Position numbers and translations under genes: made by a program
NCBI GenBank assembly: GCA_951230915.1
Contig: OX579633.1
Coordinates: 24,338,574 to 24,402,573, forward strand
Length of the DNA: 64,000 nt
Source of the DNA: Antitrichia curtipendula
Taxonomy: Eukaryota; Streptophyta; Bryopsida; Hypnales; Leucodontaceae
Direction of reading: 5' to 3'
Shown: positions 9,259-19,080 of the stretch, in pieces
Layout: each line of letters opens with the position of its first letter
Position numbering within the stretch: position 1 is the stretch's first letter
The notes under the pieces: model-generated
What the model was told of the DNA's origin: nothing
The model's input: only the letters and a program-made list of their open reading frames with translations
Databases searched by the model: none

Positions 9259-11600
9259 TGAGATTTATTTGGAGAATCACATCCAGTTCGTTAGAAAAAG
9301 TATTGGTGCAGTAAATGAGCTCTATCCTCGGGTCGAGGATAAATGTCTTCAGTTCATTGGAGACTGACTGCAAAGGCTCATATCTCAATCTATTTCTACA
9401 TGTTGCTTGTTAATTATGTAACTCAAAATTGGATTTCTTATAATGTTTACGCCGGGATTAGCTAATCAGCTTTGTCACAACTCGCACGGTATCTTGCTAG
9501 AGGACTATATCCTCGACTCGAGGATAAGTTCGTACTAGATATTCTAAGGTCTAGATATAATTGCTGTGCAATATTAACTCTCGTGATGCATAATCTCTGC
9601 ATTGTACATCGAGTTAGTGCCCTGTGTTTCTCTGATGAATATTTACGTGTACCTAACCTCTGCGTTCCTCAATACAACAAATGCGTCTAAGAAATGGATA
9701 TTATCCTCGACTCGAGGATAATATATTTGTGGAGGTGTAGCCGTCATTTATGAGTAAGTGCTTACTAGGATTAGGTAAGAATTATTTGCGTTCTTATCCG
9801 TCATACATTACGAGATCGATTGACCTCGACTCGGGTTAACCAGATGGATTAACCTCGAGTCGAGGATAATTTATGTTATTACCATTCTAGCACAAGCAGA
9901 TTTCACCGTAATTCTGATGTTATAATCGTCCGAATTCATATTATCCTCGACTCGAGGATAATCATTCTACAGCGCAAGTATGTTATCCTCGGGTCGAGGT
10001 TAATCTGGATACGTTCGTAGGGTTCATAAACCCTAATTTATCGGAACATACATTAGGTCCATGTGGTTGAGGGTCATTAGAAACCCGAAATTTCATTGTC
10101 ATTGCATACTTCAGATTGTAAACAAAACAGCAAATGGTGTATGCAATAACTACTCATTGACAATTAAGGGAATGAGAAAGGAATTAAACTGACCTGCAAG
10201 CTCTGCTAAAACGGAGAGGTAGCTTGATGTCCTTTACATGCGTCTTTCCTGAAGCAGAGTGTAATGTTACCTGGCACCCCAATACAGAACATTGGAGTTC
10301 CATTAGCCAATATAACCCGAAAATCTAAAAATGCAGCCCAGATTTTCCCAACACGGAACATTAGACTTCCATTAGCCAACATAACCCCAAAAATGTGAAT
10401 ATGCGACCCTCATTTTTAGACAGCAGTTTAATAGAGAAAAAATTGCAAGCCCTAAAAATTCAAAATGTACCCATATGAGAACTCAAAGGGGGGATATGCA
10501 AGAAACATTGAAGGAGATTAAATACTCCGTTAACTACACGTAGATCCTATGAACGAATTCATCTACAACACAAAACATGAAATCTAATAAAATGCACTGG
10601 AATCACACCAAAAATACAAGGAATGATCAGGTTCTGCTTACCTTGTCCGCTGCTTTGCAATGTGCGCACAATCTATGCCAAGCGCTCCACCTGAGATCCT
10701 TGCGCAATTGCCTTAGACAATTAGAAAATATGTACACGTTCCAAAATGCGATTGAACCTCAACTGCTTCTACTTCAACTACACGATTACGGTCCTAAACC
10801 CTGGCGTCTAACTGGAGCGTGCAACTTCAAGGACTGAAATACAAACACCAATTCGCCAAGCTGCGCAACTTCGACAACCTAAACACAAACACCAATTCAT
10901 CAAAGTTGGGTAACTTCGGCGACTGGAAGGGAGCTCTCAAGGTCATAAATCTAGTCACTTGTGTAATCGGGAATCATGGACTTCAAAGTAGTACTGTATT
11001 CTAGCAAATATAAATCCAAAGTGCGAATTAGAGGCTCGACAATTTTGCAGTAAGGGCATATCAGTGCAAACTACAGCTAGAACCTAGAGCAAAAACCACG
11101 CTCAACCGGACCAAAACGGAAAAAGAAGGCAACACAAGAAGAAGATTCCTCAGCGTGCAGTCCCGAACTCCCGCACGCAATTCAGAATCCGAAATTCTTC
11201 ATCCCCGAACTCCCACACGCGCCCAACTTAGATCGTCCGTAATTAGATCGCCCGAAATTCTTCATACACCTGCGCTGCCATGATACCCTCCTGCGCCTTC
11301 CGGGAATCGCTGACACACCTGCGTCATCCAGGAATCCTGGCAAGCATGCACTTTCTGGCACAACTCTTAATGAGCGCGCGCATACAACTCGTGAGAAGCA
11401 CACGGAGAAACGACTTGAGGAGGGCATGAGCAAGGTGGTAGGGTCGGGGAGGTGATGACCCCGAACCCTAAAATCCTCGAAGAAACCCTAGACTGCCCGC
11501 GCCGACAGCCAACAAAAATTTCCTGGCCGTCCATGCTGCCAGCGCCGACAAGAAGAAATTTCATGCTGCCCGTACAAGCTGCCCACAGCCAAGGTACGCT
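9259..11600 (-). promoter_or_regulatory. Probable promoter and spliced leader of the methylase-like gene
   Basis: No protein is supported here. On the minus strand GACAAG|GTAAGC (donor at about 10641) and TTGCAG|GTCAGT (donor at about 10197) look like leader-exon ends, and 11400-11560 holds AAACCCTAG-type sequence common in plant 5' leaders. The palindrome cluster would then fall in the last leader intron. Degenerate direct repeats occur at 10277-10322 versus 10348-10393 (CATTAGCCAAYATAACCC) and at 10845-10905 (ACAAACACCAATTC twice). Transcript structure is inferred, not shown. Confidence 0.35.
9323..10003. repeat. Cluster of seven element palindromes upstream of the methylase-like gene
   Basis: Copies at 9323-9341 (spacer GGT), 9508-9526 (ACT), 9698-9724 (ACT, a 27-bp perfect palindrome), 9820-9842 (degenerate), 9848-9870 (AGT), 9940-9962 (ACT, perfect 23 bp) and 9982-10003 (GGT). 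The cluster lies 65-745 bp 5' of the ATG at 9258, in the probable promoter or leader intron. Spacing is irregular, unlike a CRISPR array. Confidence 0.92.
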
Positions 11601-12834
11601 TTTCTAACCTGTTCCTTTCTAAATTTTTTGCAAATTATATTACCAATTTGGAAATTTTAACTCATGAAGTTCTTTAACAACGTTTTTACCAAAAATTCTC
11701 GAAAAGTACTAAGGTAAACAAGCCCATTGTGGTCAGAATTTTGAGTCTGCCCTCATGCCATTGCTGAAAACTTTCAAAAAATTTCTCACTCACAGATAAG
11801 TGTGAGATAGTTAGAGCAATTGAAAATTTATTTTTCAGACAAGTGAGAATTAGTTATGTATTTTTGAAGTGATTTTCCCAACAGAGTCTACAGGCTGCCT
11901 CATAACCAACAAAAATTATATCCAAAATGCTCATCTTAATCACCAAAAGTGGTCACAATAATTTCTAATGTGGAATGCCATGAAAAATCACTTCGTACAA
12001 TAATTTACACTGAAAAAATTGTGTGTTCCTAATGAGGTCACTAATCACTCCATAGGTGTAAGGTTAGATATTGATTGTGGTCTATAAAACCATCATGGGG
12101 TCATAAGATGTCCACTATGGTTCAAGTGCCCGTAATGGACTGGTTTACCTTTTATCTTATAGAAAAAAAATATTTAGGACACATTGAATCAAAATAGTAC
12201 TTAGTTATAGAATTATAGTATGCTAATATTAGGAAATGTGGAAAAAATGTTGTTCCCACCTTCTATTACATTTTAAACTAAAATATGCGAATTCCAACAA
12301 CAAATACTTAAGACAGTGTCCAAAATTAGACCATTTTTTAATATAGCAGACTTGAAATATTAAATATTGTAAGACCACATGAAAGATATTCTTCGTCATC
12401 ACCTTCATTATATTAAATAGCATCCTAAAATATGCAAATTTTGACAACAAACATCTGTCCAATATCGAAAGAATACTTACAATACTCAACTTGGGATTAG
12501 GGAAATACATATGGATAGGTTAATCCCAAAAATCACAACTTACTAATGACAATGGAAAAAATCCTTTTGGAACTAAATATATAACTTCCAATGAATTGTA
12601 CTTTAAATTGAATGGGGCCAAGTAGCCCTATACATTAATAATTCAATAATCAAAAGGCAAAGCACGTGGGCGTGTTAAAACAAATGTAGAAGTTCATAAT
12701 ATTATATGAACTACTATAAAATCATGGATGTACTCAACTCATCACCCTTTTTATTCATTTCCAAGGTAAACTCCAAGAAATGAGGCCTGCCCAGAATTTA
12801 AGGATCTTCACTTTCATGAATAATTAAATAAATG
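11601..12834. other. Non-coding stretch inside the giant element
   Basis: AT-rich, with no palindrome copy, recognisable protein or inverted-repeat pair seen. It separates the leader region of the methylase-like gene from the 173-bp repeat array. Confidence 0.4.
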
Positions 12835-13503
12835 AACATGACTGGTTTGTTTTCTAAAAATACACAGGTTGGAAATCCTCTTTCCATTACTTTCAAATCC
12901 ATGGCCGCATTCAAATCACCACCCATTTCTTTTAATTTGTATTGAAACCGCAAAAAAATGGTCCAGCCCTGTATTTTAGAGAATGACAAATGCATGAGTC
13001 ACTAAATAAGTGCACGTTACAAATTAAAAAAAATGTACAAGTTGGAAATACTTTTTCCATTACTATCAAATCCATGGCCGCATCCAAATCACCACCCCTT
13101 TTTTAAAATTTGTATTGGAACCGCAAAAGAATGGTCCAGCCCTGTATTTTAGAGAATGACAAATGCATGAGTCACTAAATAAGTGCACGTTACAAATTAA
13201 AAAAAATATACAAGTTGGAAATATTCTTTCCATTACTATCAAATCCATGGCCGCATCCAAATCACCACCCATTTCATTTAATTTGTATTGGAACCGCAAG
13301 AGAATGGTCCAGCCCTGTATTTTAGAGAATGACAAATGCATGAGTCACTAAATAAATGCACGATACAAATTAAAAAAAATGTACAAGTTGAAAATACTCT
13401 TTCCATTACTATCAAATCCATGGCCCCATGCAAATCACCACCCATTTTTTTAAATTTGTATTGTAACCCCAAAAGAATGGTCCAGCCCTGTATTTTAAAG
13501 AAA
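12835..13503 (+). repeat. 173-bp tandem repeats, left arm of a foldback array
   Basis: About four units of about 173 bp, each containing CTAAATAAGTGCACG, CAAGTTGGAAATA, CCATGGCC and GGTCCAGCCCTGTATTTTA. The outermost unit is a distinct variant (ACTTTCAAATCC and CATTCAAATC instead of ACTATCAAATCC and CATCCAAATC). The arm stops at about 13503, where the repeats switch strand. Short open frames on both strands follow the period and are by-products. Confidence 0.93.
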
Positions 13504-15072
13504 TACGTGCACTTATTTAGTGACTCATGCATTTGTCATTCTCTAAAATACAGGGCTGGACCATTCTTTTGCGGTTCCAATACAAATTAAAAGAAATGGG
13601 TGGTGATTTGCATGGGGCCGTGGATTTGATAGTAATGGAAAGAATATTTTCAACTTGTACATTTTTTTTAATTTGTATCGTGCACTTATTTAGTGACTCA
13701 TGCATTTGTCATTCTCTAAAATACAGGGCTGGACCATTCTCTTGCGGTTCCAATACAAATTAAATGAAATGGGTGGTGATTTGGATGCGACCATGGATTT
13801 GATAGTAATGGAAAGAATATTTCCAACTTGTACATTTTTTTTAATTTGTAACGTGCACTTATTTAGTGACTCATGCATTTGTCATTCTCTAAAATACAAG
13901 GTTGGACCATTCTCTTGCGGTTCCAATACAAATTAAATGAAATGGGTTGTAATTTGGATGCGACCATGGATTTGATAGTAATGGAAAGAATATTTCCAAC
14001 TTGTATATTTTTTTTAATTTGTAACGTGCACTTATTTAGTGACTCATGCATTTGTCATTCTCTAAAATACAGGGCTGAACCATTCTCTTGCGGTTCCAAT
14101 ACAAATTAAATGAAATGGGTGGTGATTTGGATGCGGCCATGGATTTGATAGTAATGGAAAGAGTATTTCCAACTTGTTCATTTTTTTTAATTTGTAACGT
14201 GCACTTATTTAGTGACTCATGCATTTGTCATTCTCTAAAATACAGGGCTGGACCATTCTTTTGCGGTTCCAATACAAATTTTAAAAAAGGGGTGGTGATT
14301 TGGATGCGGCCATGGATTTGATAGTAATGGAAAGAGTATTTCCAACTTGTATATTTTTTTTAATTTGTAACGTGCACTTATTTAGTGACTCATGCATTTG
14401 TCATTCTCTAAAATACAGGGCTGGACCATTCTCTTGCGGTTCCAATACAAATTAAAAGAAATGGGTGGTGATTTGCATGGGGCCATGGATTTGATAGTAA
14501 TGGAAAGAGTATTTCCAACTTGTACATTTTTTTTAATTTGTAACGTGCACTTATTTAGTGACTCATGCATTTGTCATTCTCTAAAATACAGGGCTGGACA
14601 ATTCTCTTGCGGTTCCAATACAAATTAAATGAAATGGGTTGTGATTTGGATGCGGCCATGGATTTGATAGTAATGGAAAGAGTATTTCCAACTTGTACTT
14701 TTTTTTTAATTTGTATCATGCACTTATATAGTGACTCATGCATTTGTCATTCTCTAAAATACAGGGCTGGACCATTCTCTTGCGGTTCCAATACAAATTA
14801 AATGAAATGGGTTGTGATTTGGATGCGGCCATGGATTTGATAGTAATGGAAAGAATATTTCCAACTTGTACATTTTTTTTAATTTGTATCGTGCACTTAT
14901 TTAGTGACTCATGCATTTGTCATTCTCTAAAATACAGGGCTGGACCATTTTTTTGGGGTACTAATACAAATGAAAAGAAATGGGTGGTGATTTGAATGCG
15001 GCCATGGATTTGAAAGTAATGGAAAGAGGATTTCCAACTTGTGTATTTTTAGAAAACAAACATGTATTCATG
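13504..15072 (-). repeat. 173-bp tandem repeats, right arm of a foldback array
   Basis: About nine units, starting near 13506, 13679, 13852, 14025, 14198, 14371, 14544, 14717 and 14892, all inverted relative to the left arm. The last unit carries the same edge variant as the first left-arm unit, followed by TTTTTAGAAAACAAACATG, which mirrors TTTGTTTTCTAAAAATA at 12847-12864. The whole is therefore one inverted structure of about 2.2 kb with matching edges, like a Foldback transposon or a captured satellite. Confidence 0.93.
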
Positions 15073-15147
15073 TGATTCAAAAACACAGAGCTACATCTAT
15101 GGTCGGATATTAATAAAAACATAATGCACTTCCTACACCCAAATTTG

Positions 15148-15789
15148 CTATTGTGCAACTACACGATCCGCAAGAGTGATCCATGTGAGTGTAGTCAACC
15201 TCATCCCCCGGATGCTTTCTTTCTCGAAAGAATGAAGCTTGTTTTCTACGAGGTGAGCCTGCAGTCCTCTTAGATCTGCCAGAGTGAGGTCCTTGAATGC
15301 ACAGGTTCGCCAACGATCATCTACGAGAGGCTGCTTCAGATGCCAGTTCTGAAAGAGAAGGGACTGATGCTCGTAAAACTTTGACACCACAATTCCACAA
15401 ACTCGTACTCCGCCATCCATCGGGGCTGCGGCAACATCCGGAAGTCTTCTCGCACCAACTTCAACGCCGCCCACTCCACCTTCCTATTCACGAAGTCATG
15501 CCAAGGCTTGCAAGTTTCGTGAACTCTGTGCATAGTAGCCAGGTCACTTGCACAATCCTGTGGCGCACATATTTAGTAAAAAAGTATTAGTAAAAAATAA
15601 AGTGGTTTATCCTCGAATCAAGGATAAAAATGAGAGTGCAAAAAGTCTCAATATAATGAATATGACCTGACAATACCAATCCCATGGATTCGGTTCGTTT
15701 GTTCGGGCCATCACCACCGGTAGAAACAGGTCTCGAAAGTAACTGTCGAGGGCGTCGTCTCCAGCGATTCCTCTTCCGGCATTGTTCAT
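15148..15789 (-). pseudogene. Frameshifted gene of unknown function
   Basis: Exon 1 15789-15667 starts at ATG (41 codons, MNNAGRGIAGDD...WDWYCQ). A 109-bp phase-0 intron (15666-15558, CAG|GTCATA to GCCACAG) leads to exon 2, reading DCASDLATMHRVHETCKPWHDF. This frame stops at 15336, while the other good frame (VCGIVVSKFYEHQ... to VVAQ) continues to 15148. The switch is near 15410-15430, so a small indel has probably broken the gene. The HRVHETCKPW stretch is faintly like the helix after an F-box, too weak for a family call. The intron holds one palindrome copy. Confidence 0.5.
15606..15628. repeat. Element palindrome in an intron of the frameshifted gene
   Basis: TTTATCCTCG-AAT-CAAGGATAAA, one mismatch between arms, inside the 109-bp intron 15558-15666. 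Confidence 0.85.
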
Positions 15790-18108
15790 GACTGATGGAC
15801 CAGTCAACACCAACAGCAATAAAAAAGAAAAAGCAGCAGCAGCAAAAAACAACAGCAAACAATAACAACAACAGCAAGTCATGTCCTCTTATATAACCCC
15901 TAAAGGACCAAACAACATCTTCTGAAATCATAGTGATTTGGGGCAGCCTCGAGGGGTGGATTTAGTTCTACTGCAATAAACCACATGCGACCAAGCGTTT
16001 CCTAATAAACTGTAATCTAAAACCTAAAATTTTGAGCATTGTTTACCCCCTAAAGGACTAGAGGATTTTTAGGGAGACATTCCAAAAATTGCGACTTTTG
16101 AGTATGTTATTTAAAAAAGAAAATCAATTTTTTTTTTGGAACTTCAACCGCACAAAACTAAAGTAAAGTATTTTACCAAAGTGCCAAAAAAATTTCAGCC
16201 CTTTTCACCGCGTGGATTGAAAGATTATAGCATTTGAAGTGAGAAAAAAAACTTTCTTCCAATCCTGTGAAACAGGGGCAGCAAACCTTGGGCTCATTTG
16301 GAGAATTTGTTTGTTCTACACAAACATGATATTTTTTGACCATTCATAAGTAATTACTTTACATATGAAGACGTGCAATTATTTATGACTCATGTGATGT
16401 GAGTTCCTTAAATTATAGGGCATGTCTCATTTTTTTATGATTACATAAGGGGTTAAAAGAAATAAGTGATGAGTTTAATGTGGCCATAGATTTAAAAATA
16501 TTGCAAAGAGTATTTCTAACTTCTACATTATTTGTAATTCCCACACATCTGCTTCTTTTATGACTCATGAGATTGGAGTTCGTTTATATACAGTGAGGTC
16601 CCATTTCTTTAAATTTACTTTGGAAGTTTAAGAAAATGAAATGCAACTATGGATTTGAAAGTAATGCAAAGAATAATTGTTTGTTTTAAATTTATGATCA
16701 TTATGATTTCAAAATGATTGGGAATGAAACATGGGGATATAGTATTTCAATTGAACCATTCATTTTATTTGAATCCCTTTTATTCACACTTCCTCTTTTT
16801 TGAAAATTGCAAATAATTTTATTTTTTATTTAATCAAATTGGTTTCTTAGGAGAAGTACAAACGTACAGTGAACTCACAATATAATTGGGCAGTGTGTAA
16901 ATAATTTTTATTTACACAATCATAAGTTTGGGTATGGAAGGCTTATTTTATGGATTGAGGTTACCTAGTAAATAATGAAGTTAGATTGTTTTTTTGATTA
17001 ATCCAATAGACAATATGTTTATGAGATTAATGATGCTATATGTGGCTTTCATTTGTAAGAGCCATAATGCTCTGACTAGTCTTCTTCTTAGAAGAATAAA
17101 TAATTGTAATGCTTAAGTTGAGCTATAATGATTAAATTCTCTTCTTGTAAGAATAAGTAACTATGATGCTTTGAGCTATTATAATGGTTATAATTTGCTA
17201 TGATGCTTTAAAAAATATAATTGATTATTGCAGAAAATCATGATGTTTTGCTAACCCCTTAAAGAAAATGGATACATTTCTAATTTTATAAAAAAATCTT
17301 TAAAATCCTTTAAAGTGGTACAAGCCAAAAAAATGTAGAAGTTGCAAATTTTTAAAATATTCCTTTACGTTTGATGTGAGTGTATTCAATGCCAGCTTTT
17401 GAAAACAATGTATAATGACTAATGGACTATTGATGTGGTCTTTGAAGATACACTAGTGTGTTCGTTGTTTTTTCCTAATCTGTTTTGTCTTGGCATTTTT
17501 TTTTATTAGAAATTGTATGACACGCGTTTGTTATATATTTATTTAATATGTAATTTTTTTTGCCCTTATAGAGTTTATTAACAAAATTTGCACGCTTATT
17601 TTTTAGGAAATATGTTACATTTTGAAAAGATTGGAAACTATTCAAATAACTTTGTTACTATTAATATAGGAAGAAGTTCTGAAAATTATTAATCCATGAA
17701 GGAAATCCTAGACCAAGATTTTGTAACAAAAATTGCAAAGGACCCTAAACATACATTTGTAATTAGGTGTACAAAATCATTGTTTAAACTCAATTTAGGT
17801 CTCACGTGATGACAACAAGGCAGTGATGACTCGTGCTGAAACTCAAGTTTTAGAAAATGAAATTGAAAGGCGAGAGTCTAAAACCTCAAAATCATCATGA
17901 CTGCGTATATCCAGTACTACTTGAAATTTGAATTTCACTAGTATACAATGATTTCAATTAAACATACTTGAGTATAAACACCAACTTAAGCAGCTCTTGA
18001 AGACCTCTAATCTCTGAGTTAATCTGCATTTACTTTGTAGTAACTCGATTTGGTGAGAGAGAGAGTTGCAAAACTTGTCTTCGTATAGAGTAAACGTCCA
18101 TTGAGTTC
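15790..18108. other. Non-coding stretch with diverged 173-bp repeat units
   Basis: No gene is supported. At about 16370-16720 two strongly diverged units of the 173-bp repeat are visible: GTGCAATTATTTATGACTC, then GGGCATGTC, AAAAGAAATAAGTGATGA, TGGCCATAGATTT, then a second round with TGACTCATGAGATTGG and CAACTATGGATTTGAAAG. A TTACCCCCTAAAGGAC motif at about 16042 resembles the ends of the TTAA-flanked MITEs elsewhere in the window. Confidence 0.5.
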
Positions 18109-18116
18109 TATAAAGG
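18109..18116 (+). promoter_or_regulatory. TATA-like box
   Basis: CTATAAAG about 65 bp upstream of the ATG of the acidic protein, in a position compatible with a short leader. Confidence 0.4.
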
Positions 18117-18178
18117 TTGTCGAAAAAGGTGTGAGTACCCTTAGCCTAGCTTCTTGTTATATGTGCAAGGAGTGAGTA

Positions 18179-18694
18179 ATGGCTGGATTTGAGAGTGATG
18201 ATACTAGCTGCTATTTGAATGTGACTGAAGCAGCGCCCAGCCCGAGAGACGTGAGGAAGAAGAAAAGGAAGTTTGAAGCTGCATTTTCAGCTCCTTCTTC
18301 CTCCATTTCTGAGAATCCATCCATCACGGGTGATGAGCTGTACACAAGTAACAAAGGTTCTTTTTTATGGGAATCCGATTTAGAGTTAGAGGAATCCAAC
18401 CATGAAGAGGACACTGACGAGGACGAGGATGTGTTAATTTTGGATGTCCCAGTGGAACAAGACGAATCCGACAACGAAGATGCTATCAACGAGGAGGAGG
18501 ACCCACTTTCATGGGAGTGCGATATAAACATGAAATATTTTGATCTGGAAGGCGACACCAACAATGCGGACAAGGAGGAAGATGGAGAGGTAGACGAGAA
18601 TGTGGTTCACTATGGTTTCTTTGATTGGAATTGGGACTCGGAGTCCGATTACGACTCAGACAGTTACAAGTTTAGTTGGACTGATGATTTTTAG
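18179..18694 (+). CDS. Very acidic 171-residue protein, unknown function
   Basis: Single-exon frame from ATG 18179 to TAG 18694. The N-terminal third has a basic patch, RKKKRK, near residues 27-32, like a nuclear localisation signal. The rest is highly acidic (EESNHEEDTDEDED, NEEEDPLSWECD, DWNWDSESDYDSDSY) and ends FSWTDDF. Composition suggests a nuclear acidic partner, activator or histone-chaperone-like peptide; no family is recognised. It lies in the right half of the giant element on the same strand as the transposase and has a TATA-like box upstream. Absence of internal stops over 171 codons, despite decay in neighbouring genes, supports a real or recently real gene. Confidence 0.6.
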   Translation: MAGFESDDTSCYLNVTEAAPSPRDVRKKKRKFEAAFSAPSSSISENPSITGDELYTSNKGSFLWESDLELEESNHEEDTDEDEDVLILDVPVEQDESDNEDAINEEEDPLSWECDINMKYFDLEGDTNNADKEEDGEVDENVVHYGFFDWNWDSESDYDSDSYKFSWTDDF

Positions 18695-19080
18695 AATTGT
18701 AGAATGTCTGACTAGTGCAATTCGCATTTTCTGGACACACTACAGGGGCATGAACTTATTTGGCACCCGTACAGTCATTTTTTTAGCAAATGGAGCAAGC
18801 AATTGCTATAAAGAAACCCACAATACAAGACAGCGAAGCCACGGAGGTGGGTCAGGGGATTTTTGATGAACATTCTGCATTGACTTCGAACATTTTTGAA
18901 ATTCAACAAGAAATTCTATTTATGTAATCTGTCATTAAGAATAGGAAATTCCGGAACGGTAGCGATAGTAGCCTTTTAGTGAAGATTCGTTGATGACTTT
19001 TAATAGCTATAGGAATGTTTACAGCTTCTAGACAATTTTTGCAACACGGAAAAGGCAAAAGCGCCTGAAACTCTAAAAAA
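18695..19080. other. Spacer after the acidic protein gene
   Basis: Probable 3' region of the acidic protein gene. No other gene or palindrome copy seen. Confidence 0.35.

Noticed and set aside
9698..9724. Palindromes as a GANTC (CcrM-type) methylation target
   Set aside because: Many copies have GACTC/GAGTC, but the GGT and ACC spacer variants destroy GANTC, so the dyad arms, not GANTC, are what is conserved.
9323..10003. CRISPR-like array of regularly repeated palindromes
   Set aside because: Spacing is irregular, spacers are not uniform, and the sequence is a plant nuclear transposon. Repeats also occur singly in introns and exons.
12798..14995. Many 62-91-residue open frames on both strands with shared peptides (MHLSFSKIQGW, MHESLNKCT)
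   Set aside because: They repeat with the 173-bp satellite period on both strands and are by-products of the tandem repeat, not genes.
15148..15789. F-box/LRR gene
   Set aside because: Only one short helix-like stretch is suggestive; no F-box start or leucine-rich repeats can be read.
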